From assembly GCF_041080865.1 (NCBI RefSeq), contig NZ_CP160906.1:3526787-3590786 (forward strand): DNA of 64,000 nucleotides, written 5' to 3'. Origin of the DNA: Psychromonas sp. MME1. Lineage in GTDB: Bacteria > Pseudomonadota > Gammaproteobacteria > Enterobacterales > Psychromonadaceae. The translations under genes and the position numbers were made by a program. Shown here piece by piece: positions 41,116-49,975 of this stretch. The notes beneath the pieces were generated by a model. It did no database searches. It was not told where the DNA came from and saw only the letters and a program-made list of their open reading frames with translations. Each line of letters starts with the position of its first letter. Position 1 is the first letter of the stretch.

Positions 41116-41150
41116 AAAAAATTCCTGATGATCTACATTAGCCTGCCCTG

Positions 41151-41465
41151 TTAATGAAGTGTGTTGGGATCTTCATAGGTACGGTACACCGGGAGTTTAA
41201 AACGTGCTGTACGTAGCCCAGTTAAAAAAAGCACACCTTGATAGTTGTTGTCGTTATCGCTGCTAAATTCAAAAACAAAACTCGCCTGTAAAAATTGTTC
41301 TCCAAGTTTGAAGTTAAAGCCTGAACGAGCCACTGAAAGTAGCTGTAAATCGAGTTTGTAGCAGTGTTGAGTGATAAGCTCTTTAGCATATTCCGATTGT
41401 TGACGTAGCTTCCAAATGAGTATGGCAATGATGATAGTCAAAACAATAAACAGTAAATCAGTCAT
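41151..41465 (-). CDS. Single-pass membrane protein, DUF3301 family
   Basis: A protein of 104 residues with one N-terminal membrane segment (residues 3-19) and the family motif ELITQHCYKLDLQLLSVARSG. DUF3301 proteins are common near DUF3549 genes in Vibrio and Shewanella, and that pairing is present here (the next gene upstream). The function is unknown. Confidence 0.75.
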   Translation of the reverse strand: MTDLLFIVLTIIIAILIWKLRQQSEYAKELITQHCYKLDLQLLSVARSGFNFKLGEQFLQASFVFEFSSDNDNNYQGVLFLTGLRTARFKLPVYRTYEDPNTLH

Positions 41466-41481
41466 GGTGACCCCTTTAATA

Positions 41482-42522
41482 CTAGTCTTTTTTTACTGCA
41501 CTAAACAGTCGCCCAATCGCTTGGGATAGTGCAGGTGAACGAGCCGTTAAGCGCAATTGTTGAAGTAATTTTTCACGCAAGAGAGGAATGGCAACTAAGT
41601 CGCTAAATAATTGTGGAAATAGTGCTGAGTGGTGATTAGCCAGCGACTCTAAAAAGCGATTAAGTAGGGTTTCATCTTCTAATAATGTCCATAGACGCCC
41701 CGCAATGCTGACGTACCAATACTCATTGTAAATCAGCGACGAGTTAAATTGTTCCAATATTAGTGCCTTGGTGATACCCACGCTTGGTGCGCTGGCGAGT
41801 GCACGTAAGAGTAAAATCGCATTATCTTGGCGGTCCGCCTGTAGCTCAATCTGTGCCTGTTTGGCAATGGCGCTTGCAAGGTCACTGCCTATCTCCGTTT
41901 GATGCTCTAAACAGACTGCTAATGATTGCAGTGGTTGCAGCGGTAATTTTGGCAGCGCTGATAGTAAATGTGTTTGATTGTTATCGTGGCCTAGGCGGGC
42001 GCAGATATCTGCAATGCCTTGCAGGCCAACTGTTTGCCAATCAGCCCAATCCCGTTGACCTGCAAAGTAAGCATGCGCTTCAGGATAAAAAGTAGAAGGG
42101 GGACGGATAAATGCAGCATTGAGTTTGGCATTAAAAATGGCCAGTTTTTCGGTATTCGGTTTAAAGATAAACGGGTTACTTGCGAGGTTATCCTGCTGCT
42201 CTTTACTGATCTCCGTGGTTAAATCATCGCCCATAGCGGCAATAACCATCTTAATAAAGCTTGTTTGAGCTGTTATTTTCATTAACCCTTGCTCATCTAA
42301 TGGCATTTTTAAAAACCAGATGAAGTGGTCTTGTTGTTTGACCTGCCAAAAAGTGACCGCTATAAATGCATGTTGTTGAATCGGATAGGGGTAAGGCTGT
42401 TCACTATGCGCAATTTTTTTAAATTCACTATTGCCGATTTTCGTCACTTTTCGCCCAAGGTCATATATTCTAAATTGACATTGCGATTGCGTTAAAAAAT
42501 CGGTTAGGGTATTCATATTCAT
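41482..42522 (-). CDS. DUF3549 family protein
   Basis: A soluble, helix-rich protein of 346 residues. The N-terminus TLTDFLTQSQCQFRIYDLGRKV and motifs such as FWFLKMPLDEQG (approximate) and AYFAGQRDW fit DUF3549 as I recall it. No function is known. It heads a five-gene minus-strand series (DUF3549, DUF3301, the coiled-coil gene, DUF2310, creA) with gaps of 2 to 35 bases, so it is probably an operon. Confidence 0.75.
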   Translation of the reverse strand: MNMNTLTDFLTQSQCQFRIYDLGRKVTKIGNSEFKKIAHSEQPYPYPIQQHAFIAVTFWQVKQQDHFIWFLKMPLDEQGLMKITAQTSFIKMVIAAMGDDLTTEISKEQQDNLASNPFIFKPNTEKLAIFNAKLNAAFIRPPSTFYPEAHAYFAGQRDWADWQTVGLQGIADICARLGHDNNQTHLLSALPKLPLQPLQSLAVCLEHQTEIGSDLASAIAKQAQIELQADRQDNAILLLRALASAPSVGITKALILEQFNSSLIYNEYWYVSIAGRLWTLLEDETLLNRFLESLANHHSALFPQLFSDLVAIPLLREKLLQQLRLTARSPALSQAIGRLFSAVKKD

Positions 42523-42812
42523 GGCATTTATTCTATTATTAAGCAGGAATAGCGATTATACCCATGCTACATCAAGAAGCAAAGCCAGCAATAAAAGCGC
42601 ACCGATTGCGAGTCATGAGATAGCAGTCTCGTTATTAATTCTACAGAGCGATTTTATCACAATGCAGATGGAGGTATTTCTCGCCTTTTGCTAAATAAGC
42701 CCTTTATTTCACTGCGATAGTTAGAGAAGGTAAAAGGGCAAAAAGCAAGATCAGGCCGCATGAGCCGTTTTTTTGTTATGTATTGATCTGACGAGCCTTA
42801 CAAACATATGTC
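42523..42812. other. Intergenic region between the PEP-CTERM gene and the DUF3549 operon
   Basis: It contains family-A repeat copy 3 (42557-42660). The rest is AT-rich. It must hold the promoter for the DUF3549 operon on the minus strand and the end of the PEP-CTERM transcript. Confidence 0.5.
42557..42660 (+). repeat. Family-A dispersed repeat, copy 3
   Basis: The left end TATACCCATGCTACATCAAG is followed by AAGCAAAGCCAGCAATAA, and the right part GTTATTAATTCTACAGAGCG resembles the right part of copy 1. The inner region holds an ATGAGATAGCAGTCTCGTTAT stretch with weak inverted symmetry. Confidence 0.6.
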
Positions 42813-43358
42813 TTATTTTACTTTCTTGCGTAGAGCAAAAACAAATAAACCTAAACCCAACAATGAAATAGTAGCAGGTTCTGAAACTACTGCTATTGAG
42901 TCAATATCTATTCGCCACTCCTTAACTACTCCAGAACCACCGAATGATAAAGACCCCATCAAGTCAAATGTAATACCGTGTTCACTAAAAGATGCACTAA
43001 AGTCAGGGTTGTTGCTAGGAAATAATCCTATTTTAGTCTGTATGGCATTTACTCCAATAATCAAGTCATCGAAGCCATTAATTACGAGCTGTTGTTCTCC
43101 CATACCTAAGCCGCCATTGAACGTATTGGTAATTCTAAATAAGGCATAAGTATCAAATAAATCAAGTTCAAATAATGCAAATGAATTATAGGTGTCAGTA
43201 AACTCTATATCATTGGTAACAATTTCGGATGAATTGAATAAAATTTGACCATTTGAAAATGAATTCTGTGCATAGACTTCATTTCCAATTAGAGAGGCAT
43301 TTACCCCTGTTGATATTACTAATGTTATTACTGCCGATACTAGTTTCCATAATTTCAT
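42813..43358 (-). CDS. PEP-CTERM sorting-domain protein (orphan)
   Basis: A secreted protein of 181 residues with a signal peptide (about 1-21, STGVNA). The C-terminal tripartite sorting signal is SEPATISLLGLGLFVFAL followed by RKKVK: a PEP-like motif (here SEPA), a hydrophobic helix and a basic end. Such proteins are cleaved by exosortase and often belong to extracellular polysaccharide or biofilm material. No exosortase gene is in the window. The central part (45-155) is beta-rich and has no domain I recognise. A 13-G tract lies about 260 bases upstream. Confidence 0.8.
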   Translation of the reverse strand: MKLWKLVSAVITLVISTGVNASLIGNEVYAQNSFSNGQILFNSSEIVTNDIEFTDTYNSFALFELDLFDTYALFRITNTFNGGLGMGEQQLVINGFDDLIIGVNAIQTKIGLFPSNNPDFSASFSEHGITFDLMGSLSFGGSGVVKEWRIDIDSIAVVSEPATISLLGLGLFVFALRKKVK

Positions 43359-43614
43359 TTGTTTTTTTCCTTTATTTATTAATTAAAAGTATTGAACGTC
43401 AACTACTGCCATACACTATAAGCAGCCATTAATTTTTAAACATAACAGCTTATATAAATGGCATCATCTGATGCATCGCCACCTATCTTATTTGGAATTG
43501 TCACAACATTATCTATTAATTATCACTTAATCAATTGGTTCGCTAACTATTTGTACAGATTTTGATTTGAGATAGATATGACACTACAACCTATTACCTT
43601 TTGAATGGAAAGTC

Positions 43615-43627
43615 GGGGGGGGGGGGG
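43615..43627. repeat. Homopolymeric G13 tract
   Basis: Thirteen consecutive G, by far the longest G run in this AT-rich window. It lies outside any recognised coding frame. Such tracts are prone to slipped-strand change and also to sequencing miscounts. Confidence 0.9.
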
Positions 43628-43819
43628 CTATACATTTACCCCCAACAAATTAACAGCTTAACCTTTTAAGGCGGTGGGTTTGATCAAGGTAAAATGTAAC
43701 ATTATTCACTTTTCGACTGTGACAACGCTGGGCTGGTTTGTGTGTTAGCCCCCGTAGGGCACGGAAAAAAGCTGCAGTTATAAAATCTCTATTTAGCATA
43801 ATAATTATTCAATTTTATC

Positions 43820-43879
43820 CCTAACATCTCGACACTCTTTTTATGACTGACTTTGCATCTTGAAGTATCATGGGTATAT
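43820..43879 (-). repeat. Family-A dispersed repeat, copy 4
   Basis: Read on the minus strand it begins TATACCCATGATACTTCAAG, then ATGCAAAGTCAGTCATAAAA and GTCGAGATG. It aligns over about 58 bp with copy 1 (13536 onward) with most positions identical. Confidence 0.75.
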
Positions 43880-43912
43880 TAGTTGTTTACTCGTTAAAAT
43901 TAGGCACGATTA

Positions 43913-44263
43913 ATGATTGAAATTGAACCTGAGCGCCAAACGCGCCATTTACTCGCTGCACTTTTACATCAGTTAGAAAGTGAACTGCGTTTACAGGCTC
44001 TATGGCAACGTGACCCACCGAGCGAAGCGGCACTACAGAGTCGCGAGCCTTTTGCTATCGATACTTTAAATTTTGTGCAATGGCTGCAGTTTATTTTTTT
44101 ACCTAAGATGATTAATTTACTGCGTTATTCTTTACCTTTACCAACAACGATCTGCGTTGCCCCTATGGCCAATGAATATTTTAAGGCGCTACCGCTAGAT
44201 AGTCGTCAAATAGAGGATATTATTAGTCGTATTGACCATTTGCTAAGTGAGCCCCATGAATGA
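43913..44263 (+). CDS. yqcC: YqcC family protein
   Basis: A small helical protein of 116 residues (RQTRHLLAALLHQLESELRLQALWQ, PFAIDTLNFVQWLQFIFLPKM). It matches YqcC, which lies next to truC in E. coli, as it does here. No function is known. Its stop overlaps the truC start by eight bases (ATG at 44256), so the two are translationally coupled. Confidence 0.88.
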   Translation: MIEIEPERQTRHLLAALLHQLESELRLQALWQRDPPSEAALQSREPFAIDTLNFVQWLQFIFLPKMINLLRYSLPLPTTICVAPMANEYFKALPLDSRQIEDIISRIDHLLSEPHE

Positions 44264-45027
44264 AATTGATGCCTTGATCGAAGATCAAGATTTACAGATG
44301 ACGGTGACTAGCCCAGATCTTGATATTCTTTATCAGGATGATTTTTTAGTGGCGGTTAATAAACCCTCTGGTTTGTTAGTGCACCGAAGCTGGATTGATA
44401 CGCACGCCACTGAGTTTGCCTTACAAAAAGTGCGTAATCAAATTGGCCAATATGTTTTTCCGATACACCGTTTAGATAAGCCGACTTCGGGCGTTCTTGT
44501 TTGCACTTGATAAAGAGAGTGCCAAACAGATTAGCGCTCAGTTTGCCGAACATTCCACCACCAAACGTTATTTAGCGGTAGTGCGCGGCTTTTTAGCTGA
44601 TGGTGAGTTGGATTATGCGTTGCGTGAAGATCTCGATAAAATTGCCGATAAACAGGCGCAGCAAGACAAACCGCCGCAACCAGCGCAAACGCAATACCGT
44701 TGCTTAGCGCAAACCCAGTTACCTATTGCCGTTCGTCCCTATGATTCATCACGTTACAGCTTAATGGAGCTGACACCGAAAACGGGGCGCAAACATCAGT
44801 TGCGTCGTCACATGGCGCACTTACGTCACCCTATTATTGGTGATACTTCTCACGGCGATGGTAAACATAATGCCATGTTTAGAGAGAACTTTGCTTCCCA
44901 TCGGCTATTACTGCATGCGGCTTATTTATCCTTTGTGCACCCACAGAGTAAGCAGTTGCTAGAAATTAATGCGCCATTAGATGCTGATTTTGTCTCTCTA
45001 CTGGCTGCCTTAAAACTGGATTATTAA
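44256..45027 (+). CDS. truC: tRNA pseudouridine(65) synthase TruC, frameshifted
   Basis: TruC forms pseudouridine at position 65 of some tRNAs. The RluA-family catalytic motif HRLDKPTSGVL lies near residue 73. The frame then breaks at about 44498-44503: VLV goes to a stop at 44510, while FALDKESAKQISAQF and the rest (ELTPKTGRKHQLRRHMAHL, HPIIGDTSHGDG) continue in another frame to 45027. Removing one base or adding two (for example a longer T run) joins them into about 256 residues, near the 260 of E. coli. The start is the ATG at 44256. Confidence 0.87.
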
Positions 45028-45028
45028 T

Positions 45029-45823
45029 ATGAATCAGGCCATTAAAGTCGTCATATTGTTGATTATTGCCTCACTGTTTAGCGGTTGGTTGTGGCATAGC
45101 CATCACGATTTAATTGATGAGTGTGGTCATAGTAAAACGCTTAATCAAGATCAGCGACAAAGTTGCAACCAACGTATCACTAAGCTGGTCAAAGAGGCGT
45201 TGAGTGGTAGTCATCCTGTCACCATTGATATTCCCGAACATGATGCAAAAGTGACCTTAAATAAAATGCAGTCCGTGCATCATCGCCTCTACTTAAGAGG
45301 AGATTATCAACTCATGTTAAGGGAGGCTACAGCGCAACAGGAAGCGTTATATGATAAAGGGGTAGGGCTATTAAACCTTGCTAAAGTAACCCTATTAAAT
45401 AGGCAGCAAGGGCCTCTTCTCTATTTTGCCGCCCCTTTTGTTATTAATGTGGCAGGTAGTGGTGTCTTTTTTTATGTCGGGCTCTTTTCCTATGACTTAA
45501 ACACGCAGTTGAGTGACCATGTTGACTCGCTGTTTTTGGGCGATCGTATTCTTGATGAACATATTGAGTTAATTCATGATGGGCTTCGCATTTCTTTTTT
45601 ACAACATGGTGAGCATCAATCACTGAGTGAGTATCCTAATCACCGGATTGAAAAAAAACTACAGCTGCTCAATCTATTTCAAACGAATAGCAAGGCCAAA
45701 TTTAACGAAGTTAAACCTATGCATCATCGCGTGGATACCGATCGCGATGGCAGCAATGATTGTAAAAATGATGGCAGTTGTGACCATAGTGTTGACGACA
45801 GCCAACCACATCCGGCGTCGTGA
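45029..45823 (+). CDS. Signal-anchored periplasmic protein of unknown family
   Basis: 264 residues with one N-terminal hydrophobic segment (residues 7-22) and the rest predicted outside the cytoplasm. A mixed region follows (35-100, with paired cysteines in DECGHSK and QSCNQR) and then a beta-rich body (100-225). The C-terminus has a calcium-loop-like stretch DTDRDGSNDCKNDGSCD. I do not recognise the family. It starts right after the truC stop and its end nearly meets pxpA, so it sits inside the yqcC-truC-pxp operon. Confidence 0.6.
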   Translation: MNQAIKVVILLIIASLFSGWLWHSHHDLIDECGHSKTLNQDQRQSCNQRITKLVKEALSGSHPVTIDIPEHDAKVTLNKMQSVHHRLYLRGDYQLMLREATAQQEALYDKGVGLLNLAKVTLLNRQQGPLLYFAAPFVINVAGSGVFFYVGLFSYDLNTQLSDHVDSLFLGDRILDEHIELIHDGLRISFLQHGEHQSLSEYPNHRIEKKLQLLNLFQTNSKAKFNEVKPMHHRVDTDRDGSNDCKNDGSCDHSVDDSQPHPAS

Positions 45824-45831
45824 GGATAACT

Positions 45832-46566
45832 ATGAAATTAAATTGTGATATGGGTGAAAGTTACGGTGCTTGGAATATGGGCGCAGATGCACAGGTGATG
45901 CCTTATATTGATCAAGCTAATATTGCCTGTGGATTTCATGCTGGCGATCCCGATGTGATGTCGGTTACTATCGCCTTGGCTAAACAGTATCAGGTACAAA
46001 TTGGCGCTCATCCTGCTTATCACGATATGCAAGGCTTTGGGCGTCGTTCAATCGCCCATAGCCCCGCGCAAATTACGCGTTTAATCTGTTATCAAGTCGG
46101 AGCACTGGATGCGTTATGTGCATTGCATGGCACACAATTAGCCTATGTGAAGCCTCATGGTGCGTTATACAACGATATGATGGTTGATATAGGTCTCTTT
46201 AGTGCAATTATAGATGCGCTTGCTAGTTTTAAGCAGCCATTGGCTTTAATGATTTTGGCTCGACCTGATTTGCAGGCGTATCAAAAAATAGCTGCGAGTG
46301 CGGGGGTAACCTTGCTCTATGAAGCCTTTGCCGATCGCGCCTATGATGATCAAGGTTATCTGCTATCACGCAAAGAGCCCGGAGCGCTGTTGAGTGATCC
46401 CGCTTTAATAAAAAAACAGGTTCAGCTGCTGATTGATGAACAGCGTGTCATTAGTGTTAGTGGTGAGTCTATCAAATTGCCGGTTAATGCATCCTGTGTT
46501 CATGGTGATAACCCCGTTGCAATTCATCTCATTAGCGAGTTGCGACAATTAATTATTAATCGCTGA
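45832..46566 (+). CDS. pxpA: 5-oxoprolinase subunit PxpA
   Basis: PxpA, with PxpB and PxpC, hydrolyses 5-oxoproline (pyroglutamate) to glutamate using ATP. LamB/YcsF-family motifs are clear: KLNCDMGESYGAWNMGAD at the N-terminus, ANIACGFHAGDP, GAHPAYHDMQGFGRR and YVKPHGALYND. The ATG at 45832 with GAGGA upstream gives 244 residues. The open frame starts earlier, at a GTG at 45820, overlapping the gene before. The three pxp genes are contiguous. Confidence 0.95.
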   Translation: MKLNCDMGESYGAWNMGADAQVMPYIDQANIACGFHAGDPDVMSVTIALAKQYQVQIGAHPAYHDMQGFGRRSIAHSPAQITRLICYQVGALDALCALHGTQLAYVKPHGALYNDMMVDIGLFSAIIDALASFKQPLALMILARPDLQAYQKIAASAGVTLLYEAFADRAYDDQGYLLSRKEPGALLSDPALIKKQVQLLIDEQRVISVSGESIKLPVNASCVHGDNPVAIHLISELRQLIINR

Positions 46567-46574
46567 GTGAACAA

Positions 46575-47269
46575 ATGACAACTATCTCTCCTGTTAATGA
46601 AAATTGTTTTTTGATCCAATTAGCCCCACAAATTGACCTCTCTTTAATTGATCAAATTGCCTATTGGGTGACGCAAATAGAGTTACAATTGGGCGCTGCT
46701 TTACTCGATATAACCCCGTCTTACACCACCATTTTAGTTGAGTATGACCTGCTACAGGTAAGCCCGCTGGATGTCGCTAAACAGTTAGAGGCGATCATCG
46801 CGCTTGCCCCTGCGAGGTTCAAGGAAAAGAAGAGACTCATTTAATCGAGCTGCCTGTATTTTATGATGTGAGTGTCGGTTGGGATCTCGATGCCTTATCA
46901 CAACGGACAAACTTAACCGTTGCTGAAATTATTCAATTACACAGTGAGACTATTTATCGGGTTTGTGCCATTGGCTTTGCACCGGGATTTGCCTTTTTAG
47001 CAGAGGTGCCCGCCGCTATTCAAGCTCCCCGTCACGCTACACCTCGTCATTTTGTACCTGCTGGCAGTGTCGCTATTGCCGATGCACAAACTGCGGTTTA
47101 TCCAAGCGATAGCCCCGGTGGCTGGCAAATTATAGGTAACTGCCCGATCACTTTGTTTGATCATCATCGCGATCCCATCACCCCTTTTAAGGTTGGTGAT
47201 AGAGTCAAGTTTACTGCCATTTCAGCGACGCATTTTGCCGAATTAGGCGGAGTCGTTCGCCATGAATAA
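46575..47269 (+). CDS. pxpB: 5-oxoprolinase subunit PxpB, frameshifted
   Basis: This is the KipI-like subunit of 5-oxoprolinase. The N-terminal part (INENCFLIQLAPQIDL-like, residues 1-80) is in one frame to a stop at 46844; the C-terminal part (VFYDVSVGWDLDALSQ, GFAPGFAFLAEVPAAIQAPR, PSDSPGGWQIIGNCP) is in another to 47269. Adding one base near 46812-46814 restores EVQGKEETHLIELPVFYDV across the gap and about 231 residues, normal for PxpB. Its end overlaps the pxpC start by eight bases. Confidence 0.9.
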
Positions 47270-48221
47270 TTCAATTGGCTTAGTGGTAAAACAGGCTGGC
47301 ATGTTTAGCCAATTACAGGATGGCGGTCGCTATGGTGTTGCCAAACAGGGGTTAAGTCAGGGGGGATGCTGTGATGAAATAGCCGCTGGTTGGGCTAATT
47401 ATCTACTTAAAAATAGATCGGATAGTTGCTTGCTTGAAATTACCTTTGGTCAATCTGAGTTTTTTGCTGAGTGTGATTGTCAATTGGCCTTAACGGGGGC
47501 TGATATGCAGGCGGTTATTCGTCACTCATCTGGACAAAAAACAGTGCAGCGTAATAACCGAAGCTTTATTGTTAAACGCGGCGAATCATTACAACTGGGA
47601 TTTGCGCGTAGTGGTATGCGCGCTTATTTAGCGGTTCAAGGTGGCTTTCAAATTGCGCAACAGTACGCCAGTAATAGCACCGTAGCGCGTAATGCGATTG
47701 GGGGGCTCAATGGCGATGGTGGACAACTGCAAGCGGGTGACCGGTTAGCCATCTTGCCACAACGTATCGAACAGCATCAATTTGTAATGCCAAGTCAATA
47801 TGTTCCCAATTATGAACAATCGGTTACGATTGGTGTGATTGAATCTTATCAGGTAGATACATTTACTGCAGCACAGAAAAAGCAGTTTTATAGTGGCGAA
47901 TATTGCATTTCTGCACAAAGTGATCGCATGGGCATGCGCCTCACGGGGGAGCCATTAGCCGGAGATTTAAAGGGGATTATTTCCGAGGGCATTGCCTTGG
48001 GGAGTATTCAAATTGCCGCAGATGGATTGCCCATTATTCTATTACAGGATAGACAAACCCTAGGTGGGTATCCAAAAATAGGGTGTGTAGCACGCTCTGA
48101 TTTAAGTTTATTAGCACAGCAATCGGTAGGAAAAAAAGTTCGTTTTAAACCCGTTTCATTAGATGCGGCGCAATTACGTTATCAACAGCGGCTCGCTTTT
48201 TTTAATGGAGATCGCTTTTAA
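47262..48221 (+). CDS. pxpC: 5-oxoprolinase subunit PxpC
   Basis: This is the KipA-like subunit of 5-oxoprolinase. Family motifs are FSQLQDGGRYGVAKQGLSQGG, LEITFGQSEF, RAYLAVQGGF, SDRMGMRLTGEPL and ISEGIALGSIQIAADGLPIILLQDRQTLGGYPKIG. The length is 319 residues, about the usual 310-320. It is the last gene of the yqcC-to-pxpC operon. Confidence 0.94.
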   Translation: MNNSIGLVVKQAGMFSQLQDGGRYGVAKQGLSQGGCCDEIAAGWANYLLKNRSDSCLLEITFGQSEFFAECDCQLALTGADMQAVIRHSSGQKTVQRNNRSFIVKRGESLQLGFARSGMRAYLAVQGGFQIAQQYASNSTVARNAIGGLNGDGGQLQAGDRLAILPQRIEQHQFVMPSQYVPNYEQSVTIGVIESYQVDTFTAAQKKQFYSGEYCISAQSDRMGMRLTGEPLAGDLKGIISEGIALGSIQIAADGLPIILLQDRQTLGGYPKIGCVARSDLSLLAQQSVGKKVRFKPVSLDAAQLRYQQRLAFFNGDRF

Positions 48222-48229
48222 ACGCAGAT

Positions 48230-48258
48230 AAAAAATGCCGCGGTTAAAGGTGCGGCAT
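48230..48258 (-). terminator. Terminator of the DUF4382 lipoprotein gene
   Basis: On the minus strand ATGCCGC and GCGGCAT pair with a ten-base loop, followed by TTTTT. It lies about 25 bases beyond the stop of the minus-strand lipoprotein gene and faces the end of pxpC. Confidence 0.8.
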
Positions 48259-48284
48259 CAATAAATACAGCGTTATTTCTGCGC

Positions 48285-49352
48285 TTACTGCTGTTCGCTA
48301 ATGGTCGCAGCGGTCACCGTTTCTCCTGCAATAACACTCACATTCACGGCTGGCGCATTTTGATAAATAAGGCTAGGCACAGGTGGCTCGGTGACGTTAG
48401 GATCGGCAACAACGGGCTCAGCAAGCTCGGTATCATCGCTGCTACAGGTGTAACCTATGCTGTAATCTCCCACTCGTACAAAACCAAACTCATATTCATA
48501 GAGGGTATCACTCTCTACTATACGTTCGTTTACTTTGGCAGCGGCAAGTGGCGCTAGCATTGGTTGCCCTAGGTAGCTGTATTGCGCTATTTCATCGTTT
48601 CTGAAGTCACCCATTAAACTATTTTCTGTTTGTGGGTAAAGATAAGCCATGGCAACACTACCAAGACAATTATTCACAACGTTACTATCAACAGATCCTT
48701 GAATTGTGCCTGCATCATCTGCATGGACCAATTCATAGCCAGTGGGTTTTAAGGTCCAATAATCTTTATTACCTACGGGGGATTTGAGTACTTTCATCAG
48801 GTTAAATTCAGCAACTAAATAATTATTGCCTGCATGAATGGTAAAGGTGTCTGTTTTTAAACGTCCGGTCATTGCTTCATCATCGGGTTTATAACCCGCA
48901 CAGGAACCATTTGATGGTGTTTGTAATCCCTTAACGCTATTGTCTTCCTCGACAACGTAGGAGTCATCGGGGTTTCCGGATCCAGTTCCATCTACGATGT
49001 AAATACACATCTGATAATCGCCAGGGACAAGCGATATTCCGGTAAATAGTTGTGCGGCATCTTCGCCTTGAAATTGCAATAGATCTACTTGGCGATACTC
49101 TGTCTCTGCACCTTGTTCATCTTGCATAGCGATGATCTCTCCGGGTTGTCCGTCATTTTCATCATTATCAACGCGTTTTATAGATACATTTTTAAATGCA
49201 ATGACCACATTTTGTACATTTTCTGGGCTGTCGGAGACGGCAAAAGTGAGTTGCGCACTTTTACTTTCAAGGCCATCACCGCTTCCACCACCGCAGGCGG
49301 TTAATGATATGGCTAATGCCGATAATAAACTCACTTTGTTTAATATGTGCAT
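48285..49352 (-). CDS. DUF4382-type surface lipoprotein
   Basis: A lipoprotein of 355 residues: signal peptide with lipobox LTAC (Cys near residue 20), a Gly/Ser-rich spacer, then a DUF4382-like beta domain (AQLTFAVSDSPENVQNVVIAFKNVSIKR, VDLLQFQGEDAAQLFTGISLVPGDYQ). The second half (about 215-350) is less conserved, with an acidic Pro-rich end. The ATG at 49352 has GGGAG upstream; the longer open frame starting at 49406 has no support. The function is unknown; related proteins are exported or surface-exposed. Confidence 0.72.
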   Translation of the reverse strand: MHILNKVSLLSALAISLTACGGGSGDGLESKSAQLTFAVSDSPENVQNVVIAFKNVSIKRVDNDENDGQPGEIIAMQDEQGAETEYRQVDLLQFQGEDAAQLFTGISLVPGDYQMCIYIVDGTGSGNPDDSYVVEEDNSVKGLQTPSNGSCAGYKPDDEAMTGRLKTDTFTIHAGNNYLVAEFNLMKVLKSPVGNKDYWTLKPTGYELVHADDAGTIQGSVDSNVVNNCLGSVAMAYLYPQTENSLMGDFRNDEIAQYSYLGQPMLAPLAAAKVNERIVESDTLYEYEFGFVRVGDYSIGYTCSSDDTELAEPVVADPNVTEPPVPSLIYQNAPAVNVSVIAGETVTAATISEQQ

Positions 49353-49478
49353 AAAAAATACTCCCTTATTATTGATACAGGTATAGGCTTTACTTAAAGG
49401 ATACAATCATTATAGTCGCTATTACATTATCGCGTGTTTTAGTGGTTATGTTATCAGCTGCAACTAGGGAGTCATTCA

Positions 49479-49946
49479 TTGAGTTATCAGATACAGGCAA
49501 TAGGCGCAGAGCACGATCATGCACTACGTTTAATTATCGAGAGTGTGGGTGCTGAATATGGCGCAATCGGTGAAGGTTTTGGCCCCTCGGATGAGGAGGT
49601 TAAGTGTATGAGCAAACACTATCAAGAGGATAATAAAAGTCTCTACTTGGTAGCTATAATCAATGGTAAGGTTGTCGGTGGTTGTGGTATCGCCCCTTTC
49701 ATTGAGCAGCAAGGCGTCTGTGAATTACGCAAGTTATTTCTTATACCTGAAAGTCGTGGCTTAGGTATTGGCAAGGCGCTCGCACAGGCTTGTCTTGATT
49801 TTGCTAAACATAACGGTTTTCAACGCTGCTATTTAGATACCCTAGCAACGATGCAATCCGCTATCGCGTTATATATGCAGCTTGGCTTTACCCATTTATC
49901 GCAACCGTTCTCGGGACTATTCACGATGGCTGTGACGTTTGGATGA
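49479..49946 (+). CDS. GNAT family N-acetyltransferase
   Basis: A 155-residue acetyltransferase with the acetyl-CoA loop ESRGLGIGKAL near residue 90 and the preceding strand CELRKLFLIP. The start is a TTG at 49479 with GGGAG seven bases upstream. The substrate cannot be told from sequence. It is followed after 29 bases by a nuclease gene on the same strand. Confidence 0.8.
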   Translation: MSYQIQAIGAEHDHALRLIIESVGAEYGAIGEGFGPSDEEVKCMSKHYQEDNKSLYLVAIINGKVVGGCGIAPFIEQQGVCELRKLFLIPESRGLGIGKALAQACLDFAKHNGFQRCYLDTLATMQSAIALYMQLGFTHLSQPFSGLFTMAVTFG

Positions 49947-49975
49947 TTAAAGATATTTAATGGAAAGGGGGCGGG

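Larger units (their letters stand above)
43359..43912. other. Intergenic region with poly-G tract and family-A repeat
   Basis: This 554-bp stretch holds a 13-base G tract (43615-43627), a GC-richer block at about 43630-43780 that resembles nothing I can name, and family-A repeat copy 4 (43820-43879). It separates the minus-strand PEP-CTERM gene from the plus-strand yqcC operon and must contain both promoters. Confidence 0.5.
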
